A DNA stretch of 64,000 nt. Origin: Bilabrum cf. latius. Lineage: Eukaryota > Bigyra: Bicosoecida > Bigyra > Bicosoecida. A model generated the notes under the pieces. It was given only the letters and a program-made list of their open reading frames with translations. It did no database searches and had not been told where the DNA came from. Each line of letters begins with the position of its first letter. The stretch's first letter is position 1. Shown in pieces: positions 13,201 through 26,954 of this stretch. The DNA lies in contig OZ237735.1 in the NCBI GenBank assembly GCA_965178125.1, positions 2,418,001 through 2,482,000 on the forward strand, written 5' to 3'. A program made the translations under genes and the position numbers.

Positions 13201-16200
13201 GGCGGCAGGTCGGCTGGACTTGGAGGCCTCGAAGTGTATCGAAGCGTGGAGAATCGAGCGGGACGCAAGAACCCGAACCGGGTAGGCATTGCCCCGCTGG
13301 CACCGACGCGGTACCCGCTGGATGTCACTGCGGGCGAAAATGACGAAAACGCCATGTACAGCGCCGAGGTATCTGCGGTATCTCCGACCGGTGCGAATCG
13401 AAACAGCACGGAGAGATTCATCCCGACTCTCGGGCGCTGGTACCTGATCGAAGCCATTCAATTGCAGAAGCGGAGGCCCGGAAACAACTAGCCGGGGGTT
13501 GACGGCGGTATTTAGGTCAACGTATTCGATGCAAGGAAGTTGACGGAGTCAGGCAAAGACGGCAGGGTGCTGGCTTTGGCTGGGCACGCTGCCGCGAACG
13601 AGTCTGGTTTGCTCCTGTCGGCAATCGTCACTGATGACGGCACATCCGCCGCTGGAGCACCGCTATTGAGTGGTGTTCCCGGCCTACTCATCGAAGGCAG
13701 AGCCGAAGCAGCCCGGTTTGAGGTCACGCACCCGTGCACAGGCGGAACGAGCTGCTCCGGGACCCACGACAAGGGATTCTGCCGCATGGGCTGCCGTGCT
13801 GGCTTCTCGCTGCAGGGGGAAGCCACGTCGCGCTGCTGGCAAGGTTCCTTTTTGACCGAGGAGCCCATGTGCGTCGTGCAGCCCCCTGCCGCAGAATCGA
13901 ACGCAACAAGGAGCGTACCTGAGGGCGCCACGCGAGGTACCGAGGTGGGAGCAGCTGTGACCGCCACGGTCGAGTCGTCGCTGATCGAGATCCAGTACAG
14001 TCTGCAGGACAGCATCGATGGACTATTCGATATCGGTGGCTGCACTGGGTAGATCATCGTACTTAAGTCCAACGTGATCGATTTCGAGAGGCAGCAAAGT
14101 TACGTGCTCAAGGTTGACGCGGTGCCTAACGGGTTTACCGCAAGCAAGACGACGATCACCGTGCAGGTGAACGTGGAAGATCTGAACGACCCCCCTGCAT
14201 TTCAAGGCGACGACGGCGTCGGCGCTGCTGCGTTCCGACGGCTCCCGGAAAATGCCACGGCGGGAGCGCCCGTGGGTGCACCCTTGAACGTGAGTGACCC
14301 CGAGGGGGAGCAGCTGTCGTTCAGGCTACTCGTCGGTGGAGGCTCGTCGGGTCCCTTCGGGATCAACAACGCGACGGGTCAGATCTTCGTCGATCGGGCA
14401 GATCCTGCCCTGTTGAACTTTGAGAGCGATTCTTCTCAGCTGCAGCAGCTGCTGGTCGCCGTCAGCGACGCGCGGTCGCCCGAGGTATCCGTGTCTCGAA
14501 TCGTACGAGTCGAGCTCATCGACTCTCCGGACCCTCCAAGGTTCACGGAGGCCGTGACAGACGACGGTAAAGTGCGCCGACTGATCACCGCGGACACTGC
14601 CGTGACGGACGCAGTCATTGGCGACCAAATCGCCGCGGTCGACGAGGACGTGGAGCGTATGCGCAGCTTGGACCCGAACGGCACCGTTCCATTAGCGGAG
14701 GAAGTTAGGTATGAGATTCGTCCCGCGGGCGGATCCAGCAGCGCACCAACCTAGATCCGCCTCAACAGCAGCACCGTCGCGCTGCTGCAGATGGCGCAAG
14801 ACGTGAGCGGGGACTACGGCGGAGTCACTCCAACCGATGTGGATGGCATTGCGGTATTTGACACATTCGAATTCACACTGGTGGCTATCGACAGCGGGGG
14901 GCTGGAATCTTCCGTCGAGGTGGAGGTGCTCATCACGCGAGATGCCACGCAGTAGACCTCGGACCCTGTCATCACTGGGATCTCTGTGCTTGACTCTGGT
15001 GGTGGCAGTGCAGTGAGCAAGGATCAGCTGCGGCCCGCTGGAGCTCGCGAGGTGCTCCAGTTTACAGGTGAGGCGTTCCCTTCATCAGGAAGCGCTACGG
15101 TGAACCTGACGCTTCGCGCCGGAGGACTTACCCCCGCCCAGTTGGAGCTCATGCTGGGAGGCTCCGCAACTGGTGTGCCGGCCGATTAGGTAGTGGTGCA
15201 GTTTACGAGCCGAAATTGCTCCGTTACTTCCAGCAGCGTCGAGTGCGCGGTACCTCCTGGCACTGGCGCTGGCCTCGAGGTGTCTCTCTCTGTCGACGGC
15301 AGCGGTCCTCTTGCCATGGCAGTTCCAGAAGAGGGGGATGGCGGAACCTCCGGAATCGCAAATGGTTTCATCGTGTCGTACCAGGCCCCGGTGCTGGTCT
15401 CCATCGCGCCGGGGGATGCCAGCGGTAACATGACAGCGGCTGTTCTGGGCCAGCCCGGCGCCGACGGCCCGCCGGGTGCCGCTGGAACACAAGGCCTGTC
15501 AACGAGAGGGGGCGAGCTGCTAACGGTTACTTTGCTAGGAGGAGGTCCAGCAAGCGCAGCAGCAGTGGATGCCAGTGGGCTTTACGACTCTGTTCCCTCG
15601 AGCGGTTCCATCGCCTGGATGAGGGCGGGCATCGGCTCTGGCCAGTCGTGGACGCAGCAGGGCGGCGGCGAGGCCGGGGGGCTGAACCCCTCCACGGGAC
15701 TTGAGCTTGCAAGAGACCTCAAGATAGAGAAGGTTTTGGATGGAACCGCCGTGGCATAGAGCGTGCAGGGCATGGGCGTGCAACTGGTCGATTTTGACGT
15801 GGCCGGCATGGGCATGTAGGTGCTGGTGGTCCGCACCCCGCAAGGGGTCGGCTCGTCTCTGCCACTGCACATTGAAGCCGCTGGACAGCCAGTCGGAGAT
15901 CGTTCTGGAGGTGCAGGCGCCGGCACTGGCCGGAGCGTCAGTTATCGCCCGCCGCTCCTTGTGCGCGTGGCAGCGCCAAGCGCTGGGGTGCCAGGCGCTG
16001 CATCCAGCACAGCTTCACTGAGGACCCATGGCGGCGAGGTCATTCTGCTCGAAGGCAGGAACTTTGGCCCACCCTTGTCGAGCGGTGGCGCGTCCCCTCT
16101 TCACTTGCGATTTGGCAGCCCTGCCCGATCTGGGGCGCGTGCATCCGCCTCCAGCGACACTGATGGCCTGGCGCTAAGGCCAGCCGACCCACTTGACATA

Positions 16201-19200
16201 GATTCCGCGTTCCTGGCTTACCAAGCCGTCCGCTGCGCCCCGGTGAGTGCCGCTCAAGCGCATGAGCAGGTTTTGTGCGAAGTTCCACCAGGTATTGGCG
16301 TGGATCTGGAGCTTGAGGTGTCGGTGGGTGGACAGCGAGCGGCCTTGGCTCTGTCAGCTCAGGCTGTGCCGGCACCATCCAGAGGTGGTACCCTGGCTGG
16401 CGCTCCTGCTGTCAGTGCAGCGAACGGACACCCTGCTGACGTCTCAATTAGCTTTGCCTAGCCGGAACTGCTGAGTGTGTCTGGTCCTGGTGCCATCGGC
16501 GGAAGGACGGAAGGAGGAGACACTGTCCTTCTAAGAGGTCTGCACTTCCCTCCAGCTGACGACCGGCACCGCGCCATGGCGACTCAACTGGCGCAAGGCT
16601 CTGCACAGAACGCTTCGGCATTCCTTGGTGGATCCTACGGCGGAATCGTTACTGCTGCGACGCCAGGCCGTTTCTTGCTTGGCAACTGCGTGCCCGAAAG
16701 CCTGCAGGACGCATCGACGGGACGCGATGAAGGGGTCGTGCGCTGCTCTACGTCCGAGGGTTTCGGGGCTGGGCATGCTAGCAGGATCGTGGTCGGTGGG
16801 CAAGCTTCAGACGCGCTTGAGCCTTCCATCTCTGGCCAAAGCGAAGCCGGTCGGAGCATCAGCTACGGGCCGCCTGTTATCGTGTCTTTCTCCGGACCAG
16901 GTGCCAGAACGTCTGACACGCGCGGTGGCTCCGAGGTCATCGTGTCTGCTGTGAATTTGGGCAACTCCATCGCGGAGATTGCGGCCTCGTACGACGCCGA
17001 GCTTTCAGAGGTGACTGCATCGGACGGAAGCATGATCGGAGGCACGCTGGTGAACGGAAGCATCATCCGGCTTGAGCCCCAAAGCTGCGTGCTAACTGTT
17101 CCTCACAAGCAACTCACGTGTCTCACGGCCGAAGGTGCAGGTAGCGGGTTTGCGTGGCATGTTGTAGTTGCCGGCTAGGCGTCAACAAGCCCGCGGACTG
17201 CGTACAGCTCGCCCACGCTCACATCTGTCGAGCTGATTCCAGCCGGGTCTGGGAGCTCGGTGCCAGCGACCGGGGTACCAAGCGAGGGCGGAGCCACTGT
17301 GATCCTGACTGGTGATTCGTTCGGACCACCAACTTCCTCTGGGCAATCCCTTCTGCAATGGGTTCGATTCGAAGGACCTGGTGGGGTGCTGCGGGACGTT
17401 CAAGACTTCACCGTTGTATCTCACGACAGAATTGAGGCGGTGCTACCTGCCGGCTTGGGTTCCAACTTGCCACTGGTCGTCTCTGTCGCAGACCAGCGAA
17501 GCGCGCTTGGTGGGAGCACCGGGTCCTCTGTGTTCTCCTACGCAACACCTACAGTCGCCTCCGTGTCGCCATCCACTGCAGACACGACCGGGCTTGATGC
17601 TGCCGCAACGGCTGCAGAAAACCGACCACTCGCAGTGAGCATTCAGGGCAACCACTTCGGCGTGCAGGGGTCTGTGGCGCAGCTGTACGTCGCCGTCGGC
17701 GGGAGCATGCCCAGTGGCTCGACTGCAGCGAGTGCGTCTGATCTGCTGCTGCCTGGGGTCCGCCTCCGCCCCGCAGTCTCCGCGAGAGTGGTCTCGCCTC
17801 GCAGCGGATCCAACCCCGCGGTGCAAGAGGTGACAATGCAGCTGCCTCCGGGTGTAGGTGCGAGCGTCCCAATGAGGATCGTGGCCATTCGCTCCACCGC
17901 GCCCTCACTGGCGCTGACCAGCTTCGGCGATGCGGTGCTCTCTGGTGACGACCTGCAGAACGTTCTCGCGGTATCAGACCCCGTCAATGATGGGGCCGCA
18001 TCTTCCTCGTTTGCGTACAACTCGCCATCCGTCGAAGGCGTGCTGGTGACACAGGCATCTCCAGCTGAAGTACAGACGGCCCGCCAAAACGGAGCGATCC
18101 CAGTGGGGGTGCTTCCTGAACAGGTTCGCATAATTACCATCATCGGTCGCAGCTTCGGCTCCAGCCCCGAAGGTGGTGCCGCCGCAGCGAACAGCACGGA
18201 GGTCTGGCAAGAGCCGCAGGGTGCTGTCGGTCGCGCGCTTCTTCTGTTTGACTATGATGCTGCGGATGTCAGCACAGCCACGCCTCTCGTTGTGGCCGCT
18301 GCGTCCCGTCTGACTGGTGACGATACGACGCGAGGAGGAGCTAGCACATCGGATGCCGTGCTGGAGTGGAGCCACGATCGGATTCGGATGGTTACGCTGC
18401 TGGCTCGAGGCAAGCTAGCTGTCAGGACGTCGACGATGAACTCCTTCACCGGATCCGTTGACGCCGCTGTTAGCGATGCTACCACCTTCGAGTCGTTGGC
18501 TCCGCAGGTTGACGGGCTCGTCGGGCCTGGCGGCGACGCGAACTACCGCTTCCCTACTCGGGGCGGGATCAGTGACATCAATGACCTCGCAACTCACCTG
18601 CACATGTCTGTCGACAGGCTGTCAGCCTCAGATTCATCCATCGAGGTGCAAGTGGGAGGCAAGGGGTGCCCAGTGCTCAGCTGCCAGCACGCCACTGGAG
18701 CCACTGTAGGCGACTGCGTGATCGTGCAGCCAAGTGATGTGCCCACTCAGGTCGTTGCTCCGCAGCTCACTGGTGGTAGCGGACCTTCCGTGAGCGACCC
18801 AGTGGACATCGTGTGCGCGATGCCAGCAGGCCAGGGGCGGCAAGTCCCAGTAAACGTGCTGCGAAACGGTGACGGTTCCGTCGGTGTGGGTGGGACGTAG
18901 CCTACCATCTCTTACAGGCCTCCCATAATTTCAGGGGTCGGCGCGGCTCGCGCAAGCGGCGACTCGGTCAGACCGGAAGACATAATCCCCCCGCTCGGTC
19001 TCGTGGTTGGCGCGGGACCGAACGACGTTGGGGCCAGGCTTCGTGTCCCGACGCTGGGCGGCAAGGTGCGTTTTGAAGGCGAGAACCTGGGTGCTTGCCC
19101 CGTCGTGGAGGCAGGGGACGGCCACACGTTCGCCTTTTGCGAGCCCGATGGCAGCGGCGGGGAGCGGCTGAAGAGCACCGGAGGTTTCGCCATCGCTGCT

Positions 19201-22200
19201 GACCATTCATGGGCCGAGTTTGACATGGACGCGGGAGAGGGCGACGGTCTCGGCGCGCTCTACGCACGCAGTCCCGGCGTGCCTGAGATAGTCGGCTTCA
19301 CCATATCTTTGCATCACGGCGCCACTAATGCAGACGAAGCCGCCGGTCCCTACCGCTTCGGATACCGTCAGCCTGTGGTGTCTGGGATCCAGGTGCTGGC
19401 TTCCAGCCCGGTCATGCAGCTGTCGATTCTCGGCGCTGACTTTGGCGCCGCAACCAGGCCCGGCCACCCCCTCCCAGAGGTGGAGCTCGTGCGCTCGGAA
19501 GGCGGCCGAATCGACAGCGCGCAGGACGTGGTTTTAGCCCAGGCTGGCCAGCCGTTGAGCTCCGCGTCTTTTGGTCGAGCCATGGTAGCACCCTGCGCAG
19601 CTTAGATCCGCGACGCGGGCCATTCGTTGATGCTTTGCAATGCCACCGCTGGTGCGGGCGGTGGGTGGCGCGTGCGGGTTCGTCACGCAGGTTCGGTGCT
19701 TTGGAGCGGATCTCCTTCCGGAGTGACGTTCAGCTATCCAGCACCGCAGGTGCAGTCGATCGAGACGATGAGTGCTGCTTCCGTGCAGGACTTTGGTCAA
19801 CTCGGTGCACAATCCGACGGCCGTCGTCCCACAGATGGCAGCAACAGAGTTGTTCGGCTGCAAGGAAGCGGGTTTGGCTACCCTGGACTGGCCGAGCAGC
19901 TCATGGATATCACATCTCCGTCACAGAGTTTTTTGCTGGGTCGCCCTGCGGCCTCGCTGTGCGTGTACTTCGCTTGGACCGGCCGTCCGAGCTCCCCTGC
20001 AACCCTGGCCGATGCTGCAATGTGCGACGGATTAGAGACTTTCTGGGGTGAAGGCGAGCTGGCAGCCACGCGGGTCATCGCATGGACCGACAATCTCATC
20101 CTGCTAGACCAGCCAAGCGGGCTTGGCCACCGAGACATTGTGGTAAGCGTGTTCGGCCAGCTCTCAACAGAGGCAAGGGCACTCGAGCTCCTGGCAGGTG
20201 GTAGCTCGCAGCAGGCTCTGTCCGAAGCGCTGAGCATGCGGTGGAGGTACGACCCACCACTCGTGCGTGACTTGTCTGCAGGCGGACTAGCATTCCTGGA
20301 TCCGAGCGAAGTGCCAACTGACGGAAGTGCCGTCGTCACCCTCGGAGGGGCAGCCAACCTGGGTCCTTCCCCGAGGGACACGCTTGCCAATCCCATTGAT
20401 GCGTTCTCTGGGTTCCCCATGCCAATAACAGATGCTGAAGACCTACCTACTGCTGGTCTTCTGTTGAACATCACGCGCATGTCGGCAGGCGAGCCGCAGG
20501 GCAGCGTGTGCATCACCGGACTGCAAGGGCTCCAGGGAGGGAGGCCCCTGCAGTGGACAGGATGTGCCGCTAGTCCGTACCAGGTGCAGACCAGAGATCA
20601 CTCCGAGCTGACGTTTCGCATGGTTCCGGGAGTGGGCGCCGATCTTCGCGTTCAGGTGCTCGTCGCAGACCGTTCTGGAGCGGTGCTGTGGACGCAGCCA
20701 TTCGAGGAGGCGCTGCTGCTCGCCTACGAGAGCCCCAGCGTAGAGGACACCAGCCCCAGACCTGTCCTGCTCGACGACGACGTGATCCCGGAGGACGCGG
20801 AGGACGCGTTCGCTGACATGAGTGGGCTGCTCGCAGAGTTTGGAGGCGATCTGCAGCCCACTCTTCCTGGCCAGCCGTCGCAATCTATTGCTGCTATGCC
20901 AACCAAGAGGCTCCTGCTTACTGTGGAGAATGCCGGCATGCCACCGGCCCGCGGGTCGAACCGTCGGCTGCAGTTCGGCACTCCCGGAGCCGCCGACGTG
21001 AGCAGCTTTGCGTGGACGCCGGAGTTGCAGCACACCAATGTGAGCATTGGTCAGTACGCCTGCGTTGACCCGAGCAGGATCGAGATTGACGGGACCACCC
21101 AGATCGAGTGCGGCCTCCCGAATGTGCCCGTTGGGAGGCACGTGCTCACCGCCAGAGTGGCAGGCCAGTGGATTTCCATGGATGCAAGTCACCCAAGAGC
21201 CCTGCAAGTCGCGTGCGGCAACGGCTTCCACGGACCTCCTGGCTCCAAGTGCCTGCCTTGCCCGGACGGGGCGACGTGCCGCGGCTACGACGCAGATGTG
21301 AGCGAGTCTGATTTCCCCGGGCTGCAGTCCGCCGACCCAGAAGTCGTGAACAGCTCTCGCAGCTCTCTTGAAGCAGCAAGATATCCGCAGCCCCAGGCAA
21401 TCGATGGGCATCACGTGCTCAACTCCACCGACCAGGTGAGGCTGGCGTGTCCGAACTCCAACCGGATCCCTGGGCGAAACGATCTGTGCGTGGTGGCTTG
21501 CGAGCCTCCATTTGCATGTCTCGCGAACAACCTTTGCGCGGTGGGCTATGCCAGCAGATCTCCAACATGGAGGTGCGCGAGCTGCGCGGATGGCTACTAC
21601 AGGCGGGCTGGTGGTGAGTGCGCCGAGTGCCCCGACAACCCGTGGCTGCTGGTTGCAGCATTCATCGTCGCCATCGTGCTGTTGGCAGGCGTGGCAGCGA
21701 CGCTCCAGTCCAAGAAGATCAACATTGCGTACGTGGCTGTCGGTGTGGACCATGTGCAGGCACTGGCTCTGTTCGCATCAGCCCGCATCAGCTGGCCACC
21801 CATTCTAAGCGACGTGTTCAACTTCTTCAGCGCGTTCAACCTGAATCTGTCCATCACCAGCCCAGAGTGTCTGGCCAGCGGGCTGCAGTACCGCGACAAG
21901 TGGTTCTTCATCCAGACGGCTCCCATTGGCCTGCTACTGCTCCTGTCTCTGTTCTTCGGAATGCAGTACTTATACGTGATATGTGTCAAGGGACAGAGCA
22001 AGGCCAAGGCCATGGAGGTATTCGACAACGTCATTGCCATGATCTTCGTGCTGCTGTATTTCCTGTACCTGAACCTATGCCGGTCTGCTGTGGAGGCTCT
22101 TGCCTGCGTACCGGCACAGCCTCCGGAGTACGACTCGGACGGAAAGGTGGTGACATACTCGATCGTGCAGCCCGGTGAGCGCTGCGATGAGCCTGGGGGA

Positions 22201-23676
22201 GTGCATCGGCAGCTGCTCCCGTTCGCCATCATCAGTATCTTGTTGTACGGCGTTGGGTTCTTCGCTGCGTGTGCCTACATTTTGTGGAGGTACAGGGACA
22301 CGATCATGGAGGATCAGGTGCTTCGGGCGTTCGGCAAGGGAGAGGAGCCGTCCACGAATCCTCACGCTCTCTGGGCGCGCAAGCGGCTGTCCAAGCTGTA
22401 CTTTGCGTACAGACCAGACACGTACTGGTGGATCCTTCCGGTGCTGGTGCGCAAGGTGATGCTGGCTTTTGTGGCACTCGTGTTCGTCTCCAATGTCACG
22501 TTCCAGCTGTGCTGCGTGCTGCTCATCTTCTTTACGTCGTTCACGCTGCAGTCCCGGTGGAAGCCCTACATGTCGCCGTCCGAGATGGACGACGTGCAAC
22601 TTCAGCACGCCATCGCGGCACAAGAGTCCAGCGGCATCCATGCCCGCATCAGCGCCAACCTGCGGCTCGGTCGCGGTGGGCTCGCCCACTCCCGGCGCAG
22701 GCGAAATACCAATCGTCTTGATGCCAGCAATGCGGCTGCCTTGATGTCCTCGGGCGCGGTGGTGGTCGGGTCTCTTCTAGTGAACTACAACACGGTGGAG
22801 CTGACGATGCTGGGAATTGACACGCTCATCTCGATCGCAGGCATCTGCTTCGAGTCGCAGTACCTAGATTCCGGGTACTTCTCGGCGACGCGGGACGCCC
22901 TGACGGTGATCACCATGGGTCTCATTGTGTTCTCGCTTGTGTACTTTGCGGTTGTCGTGCTGATGGACGTGCATTCGATGTGGGAGTCCACGGCGAGCAA
23001 GGCAGACAAGGAGAAGGCTGTGAAGAAAGCCAAGCAGCAGTCTCAGCGCAGGAAGAGCATGCAATCCGCGAAGGCGACCATCGCCGACACTGGCGGGTCG
23101 ACGGAAGGGTCCAACCGCATCGCCGCCATGCTCGAGGGTGGACAGATAGAATCCACCGACTCGGGTGGAGCTGGCGGTCCGGACGGACTGATGAAAGCTC
23201 AGGTCAGCCACAACCCGATGTTCCTTCGGAATGGAGACAAATCGCCCGACGCTACCGGCAAGGACGGCGAGGCATCTGGTAGCTCTCACAAGCCAGATTC
23301 CAGCCTGCGGATGACGGCGCAAGCCATCGAGGACATGGTGCGTGCTCCGGAGGAGGGCCAATGGCACGCCCTGAGGGGATCCTTCCTGGAGCTGTACAAG
23401 CAGCTCGGTCAGGCGCAAGAGCGCAACCGGGAGCTTGAGCGCGGGTCGGCGTCCATCGCCGCCGCAACGCCGAGCAAGTCGTCAATCGCCGCGAGGAAGC
23501 AGCTCCAGGCAGGCCGCCGCCGACGCAGTACCTTCACTCCAAAAGCCTCTGGTGCCATGGGTGGCACCAGCAGGTCGGCGAGTGGCAGGTCATTGCTCGG
23601 CAGATCGGCTGGTCTGGGCTCCATCCGTTCAAAGCTGTCAGCCTCAACCAGGACGAGCAGCGGTGGCGATTCTTGA
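10216..23676 (+). CDS. giant multi-domain surface receptor (ConA-like, sushi, cadherin, TIG repeats, TRP-like membrane region)
   Basis: Exon 1, 10216-10380, encodes a signal peptide. Intron 10381-10548 runs GTAAGA...TTTGCAG and holds a CTAAC branch-point-like site. Exon 2, 10549-23676, is one 13-kb frame ending in TGA. The protein is 4,430 residues with 17 internal TAGs read as Gln. Order seen: a DUF1349/concanavalin-like lectin domain (about residues 100-330), further beta-rich LamG-like blocks, a Cys-rich sushi/CCP module (about 1110-1165), cadherin-like repeats with DxNDPP and DPEGE calcium motifs (about 1225-1390), some ten IPT/TIG-like repeats opening PxV...S and closing GxxFG (about 1660-3140), ephrin-receptor/GCC2-GCC3-like Cys clusters (about 3610-3750), then eight to ten membrane helices resembling the TRP-like/PKD region of algal and oomycete TIG proteins, and a basic cytoplasmic tail with a short coiled coil. 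Likely a cell-surface adhesion or mechanosensory receptor; ligand unknown. Confidence 0.85.
10381..10548 (+). other. intron in giant receptor gene
   Basis: 168 bases, GTAAGA at the donor, CAACTAAC near 10399-10406, and a TTTTACTTTGCAG acceptor. It contains in-frame TAA and TGA, and splicing joins the signal-peptide exon (55 codons, phase 0) to the ConA-like exon in phase 0. Confidence 0.8.
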
Positions 23677-23828
23677 GGCATGCGCAAATATTTAAACAAA
23701 TGGCTGCACGATTGTAGAAAGAGTATGAAAATTATCTATGTTGATCTGCTGTGTGCTGTGGTAATCGTGACGACGACTCAGTCCAATCCGCACTGGTGGT
23801 GCGCTGATCCGGATTCCGGATGGACCTG

Positions 23829-26800
23829 TCAACCTCTGCCACCCCTGCCTCTCCCCCCTCTCTTGCCTTTGCCCTAGCCCCTCCCCCGGCCTCGACCCCT
23901 TCCGCGGCCACCACCTCCCTTCTGTGGCTTGCCTGCAGCCCCAGCATCGCTCCCTGCATCGTCCGGTTTCGCGCGTCCCGGACCCGGCAGGCTGTGCCCA
24001 GTGCTGGCAAGGTGCACCCTCAGACTCGCTCGAGAATCGACCTCTGTGCCGCAAGCCCTGCACTGCCACTTCTTGCTCCCCTTTGGGTGTCCTGGGGACG
24101 ATGTCATGCCATCATCGAAATCCAGCCGCGCCTTGGCTTTCTAGCCTGTGCGAGCTCTGCCACCTCCAGCACCACGCCCCGGCCCGGCCTCCTCGATACC
24201 TGCCATCGAGTCGTCGAGACCCTTCACAGCAGACGCCGTCTGCGATCTGGCACCCTTCCTGCTACCCTGTCGCGCGCTGCCCCTTGCCTGAAGGAACGGT
24301 GAGGCGGCCTGCTGTGCCACGCTATCGCTCATTGCAGCAGCCATCCGAGCTAGCTTCGAGGCGAGCCTCCCGACCACATCGATGGCATCGGACTCATCTG
24401 CAAGCACATCACCGGCCTGGCGATCAAACTCTAGCACACCAGGGATCCGTGCAGCCGCGGTGCGGGCACCGCCTTCGAGGCCACGAAGCACCTCCGCTGC
24501 AGCACGCAGGGCAGCCGCATCGCTTGCTTGTGACTGCAACCGCGACTTGCCGAAGAGGCCGCCGTCTGCTGCACCACCACCACCACGCGATTGCGGCGGG
24601 GACAGCAGCCCTCCTGAACCTGCACCCAGCGTATCCTCCACGGCAGCTGCGGCGACTTCACCACTCCCGTGGCCAGAAGCCTCTGCCGATCTAGAGCTAC
24701 TGGAGTCGCGCAGGCCAGCAGCACCAGCTGCGGCTGCACACGCCAGTACTGCCTCTGCAGAGTAGGGGCAGCCCTCAGGAGCGTCGCTCGCCGCCCACAC
24801 CGCGGCTTGCTCCGAGAAGACATCATCCAGCTCCGTCCAGCCGACCACTGCGACGTCATGGTCGGGGGCTTGCCTCTTTAGGTTTGCATCGTCGGTGACC
24901 AAGATGACACGGTTGGCGGCGGCCCACCCGTGCTCCCGAACCACGGCTCCGCGGAGATACCTCGCAACAGACAGCAGCAAGATGTCGTTGTGGTCCAGGG
25001 CCGCGCGCACCGACGCCATTTCCTCCAGGACCACCGCTTCTGCTTCTTCGTATGCCAGCTGCACGAGCACCCCGCTCATGGTTGCTTCGTCCATGAGCCC
25101 TGCTTGCGAGAGGAACGCCCCGACGGCTTTCCCGATGGTCTTGTTGCTCTTCTGCCGATCCAGCTCGCTGGCAACAGTGTTGGTGAGCACAAAATGCACC
25201 CGATCGCCCGGACGCATGCTGGTGTCCCACCCGCTGAGTTCGGCCGCTCTGTGCACGAGATCTACGCTAGAGGCGAAGGATAGACGCGGGGTGGGCGGCT
25301 CCCCCGCTCCGTTTGCGGCGGCTTGGCGCGTCCACCTGGACGCCACATCGGCCTGGGCCATCTTGATCACAGCGTTCGTGTCCAACACGAGCAGAAGCGG
25401 TACGTTTACTCCGTCCTGTGCCTCCGGGTCAGCAGCCCCTGCCCCTGACGCCGCAGCTGGCCGTGCGGCCTGGGAGGATGGAGCGTCCTCCGCCTCATAG
25501 CCGTCGCCGCTGCTACCGGTAGTAGCTGCGTCGACTTTGGATTTACCTGGGTCACCGACAGCAGTCGCCACGGCTGCATCCCTAGCAGCAGTCTTGTCCG
25601 AGCTTTGCTTGGCAGCGGCAACAGCGGCGCGGGGGGCACCTGCGCCAATGAACTCCCTGACCGACCTCAGCTATGCGCTTGCGAACGGCAGGCTGATGGC
25701 AGGGACCTCTGCCTCCATCATCCTCCAGTCATAGACGTCCATGGCACTACCCGTGGATCCCCTTGTTCCCTGGCCGAAGCGCTGCCCGGGCCGCCGACCC
25801 GCGGAACCAGCAACAGCTACTCTCCTACCACCAGCGGCAGCTGCAGCCTCGTGCCCCGCCTCTCCACCGTCGTGCCCGGCATCGTCTGAGCGCCACACGG
25901 GCTCCCAATCGGCGTGCCTGCTTCCGGATGCATCAGACCTGCGCACCTCTTCAAGAACAGCGAACTTGAGTTCCCGCGCGTGTGCCCTGAGTGCCTGTGC
26001 GTCGATGCGGTTGTACTCCACTCGGAGCCAGAGGGGCTTGGTCTCAAGGCCCTTACGTCTGTTGGACCCTTGCTTGCTTCCTTTGTGCTTCTTGGTCACG
26101 GGCACCGGGTATGCGCCCGTCTCTGCGGCTGCATCGAGAGCATCCAAGAGCTGGCAGGCGGCCGAGGTTGAGATGCCGTTGTGGGAGAGGTGCAGCTCGT
26201 GAAATGCGGCGCGGCGGCGACCGGGAGCCTGGTCGTGGGACTTCACTGGAACTGGACTCATCCCACCTGGGTCGGCAGCGGACGCATCCGATGCGCCCGG
26301 CTCTGGGAGGGTGTCCTCGCACTCTGCGAAGCTACGCACGAGGTCGCAGAGGGCTGCCACCCCGCCGTCCCCTACCCGATTCGCATGAAGTCGCAGTATT
26401 GTTGGCTGCACGATGTCGCGATATTCAATGAACACATCAACCAACGCCTTGATACCTGCGGCATCTAGGCTTCCGCGGGCCCGTGGTGAGCCGCCGAGCT
26501 CTACGACCACCTGCAACCGTTGCGATACAGGCACATCTGGGTTAAAGCTGGCCTGCAGCTGCTCTCGCAGTTCGCACGCAGCCTCAGTACACTGTTGCGA
26601 CGTTGGTGGAGACTTGGCAGCCCGGACATGGACGACACTGTACTGATCGATCGCGAGATACTTCCCAACTTTTTGGAGCTTGAATCCGCTTGAGCCTCGT
26701 GTTTTGCCCCCCCGCCGAGAATATCCACCTCTATGAGATCCCGACATGCAATTTACAATGTCTCTGACCTCTGGGGTTGGCTTCTGTGTGCCACCGAAGC

Positions 26801-26834
26801 CGTTCCTGGCAAAATTGAAAATGTCTATCTTCAT
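23829..26834 (-). CDS. LRR - PIN nuclease - C2H2 zinc-finger protein
   Basis: 1,001 residues, intronless, stop TGA. Internal TAGs at 25671, 24141 and 23874 are read as Gln; they join three apparent genes in one frame. Residues about 135-285 hold leucine-rich repeats of the LRR_6 type (LxLxxNxI pattern). A PIN domain spans about 478-670: LLLVLDTNAV strand, LTNTVASELDR, LDHNDILLL and VILVTDDANL carry the acidic residues expected of a metal-dependent RNase of the SWT1/SMG6 type. One C2H2 finger (WQCRACG...H-x5-H, about 918-940) and an RG-rich tail follow; both suit RNA binding. Function is probably RNA decay or quality control (inference). The start at 26834 is chosen because it gives the same 120-base divergent spacing as other pairs; the alternative ATG at 26747 opens an RGG-rich N-terminus. 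Confidence 0.85.
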
Positions 26835-26954
26835 CTTCAATATTGTATGCCCGGTTGCAACCGTCTTCCGGACGCGCTCAGGTCTGCTCTTCTCACCAAT
26901 ACTTCAAGGAGCCAACCAAAATTATCCTTCATGAATGTTTGAGCTGGAGCAAAC
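26835..26954. promoter_or_regulatory. short bidirectional promoter region
   Basis: 120 bases lie between the start codons of the LRR-PIN gene (minus) and the SFI1-like gene (plus). The stretch is AT-richer than the flanking genes. Confidence 0.5.

Noticed and set aside
20443-21753. 436-codon minus-strand frame inside the giant receptor.
   Set aside because: Antisense shadow of the TIG/Cys-rich region; no family resemblance.
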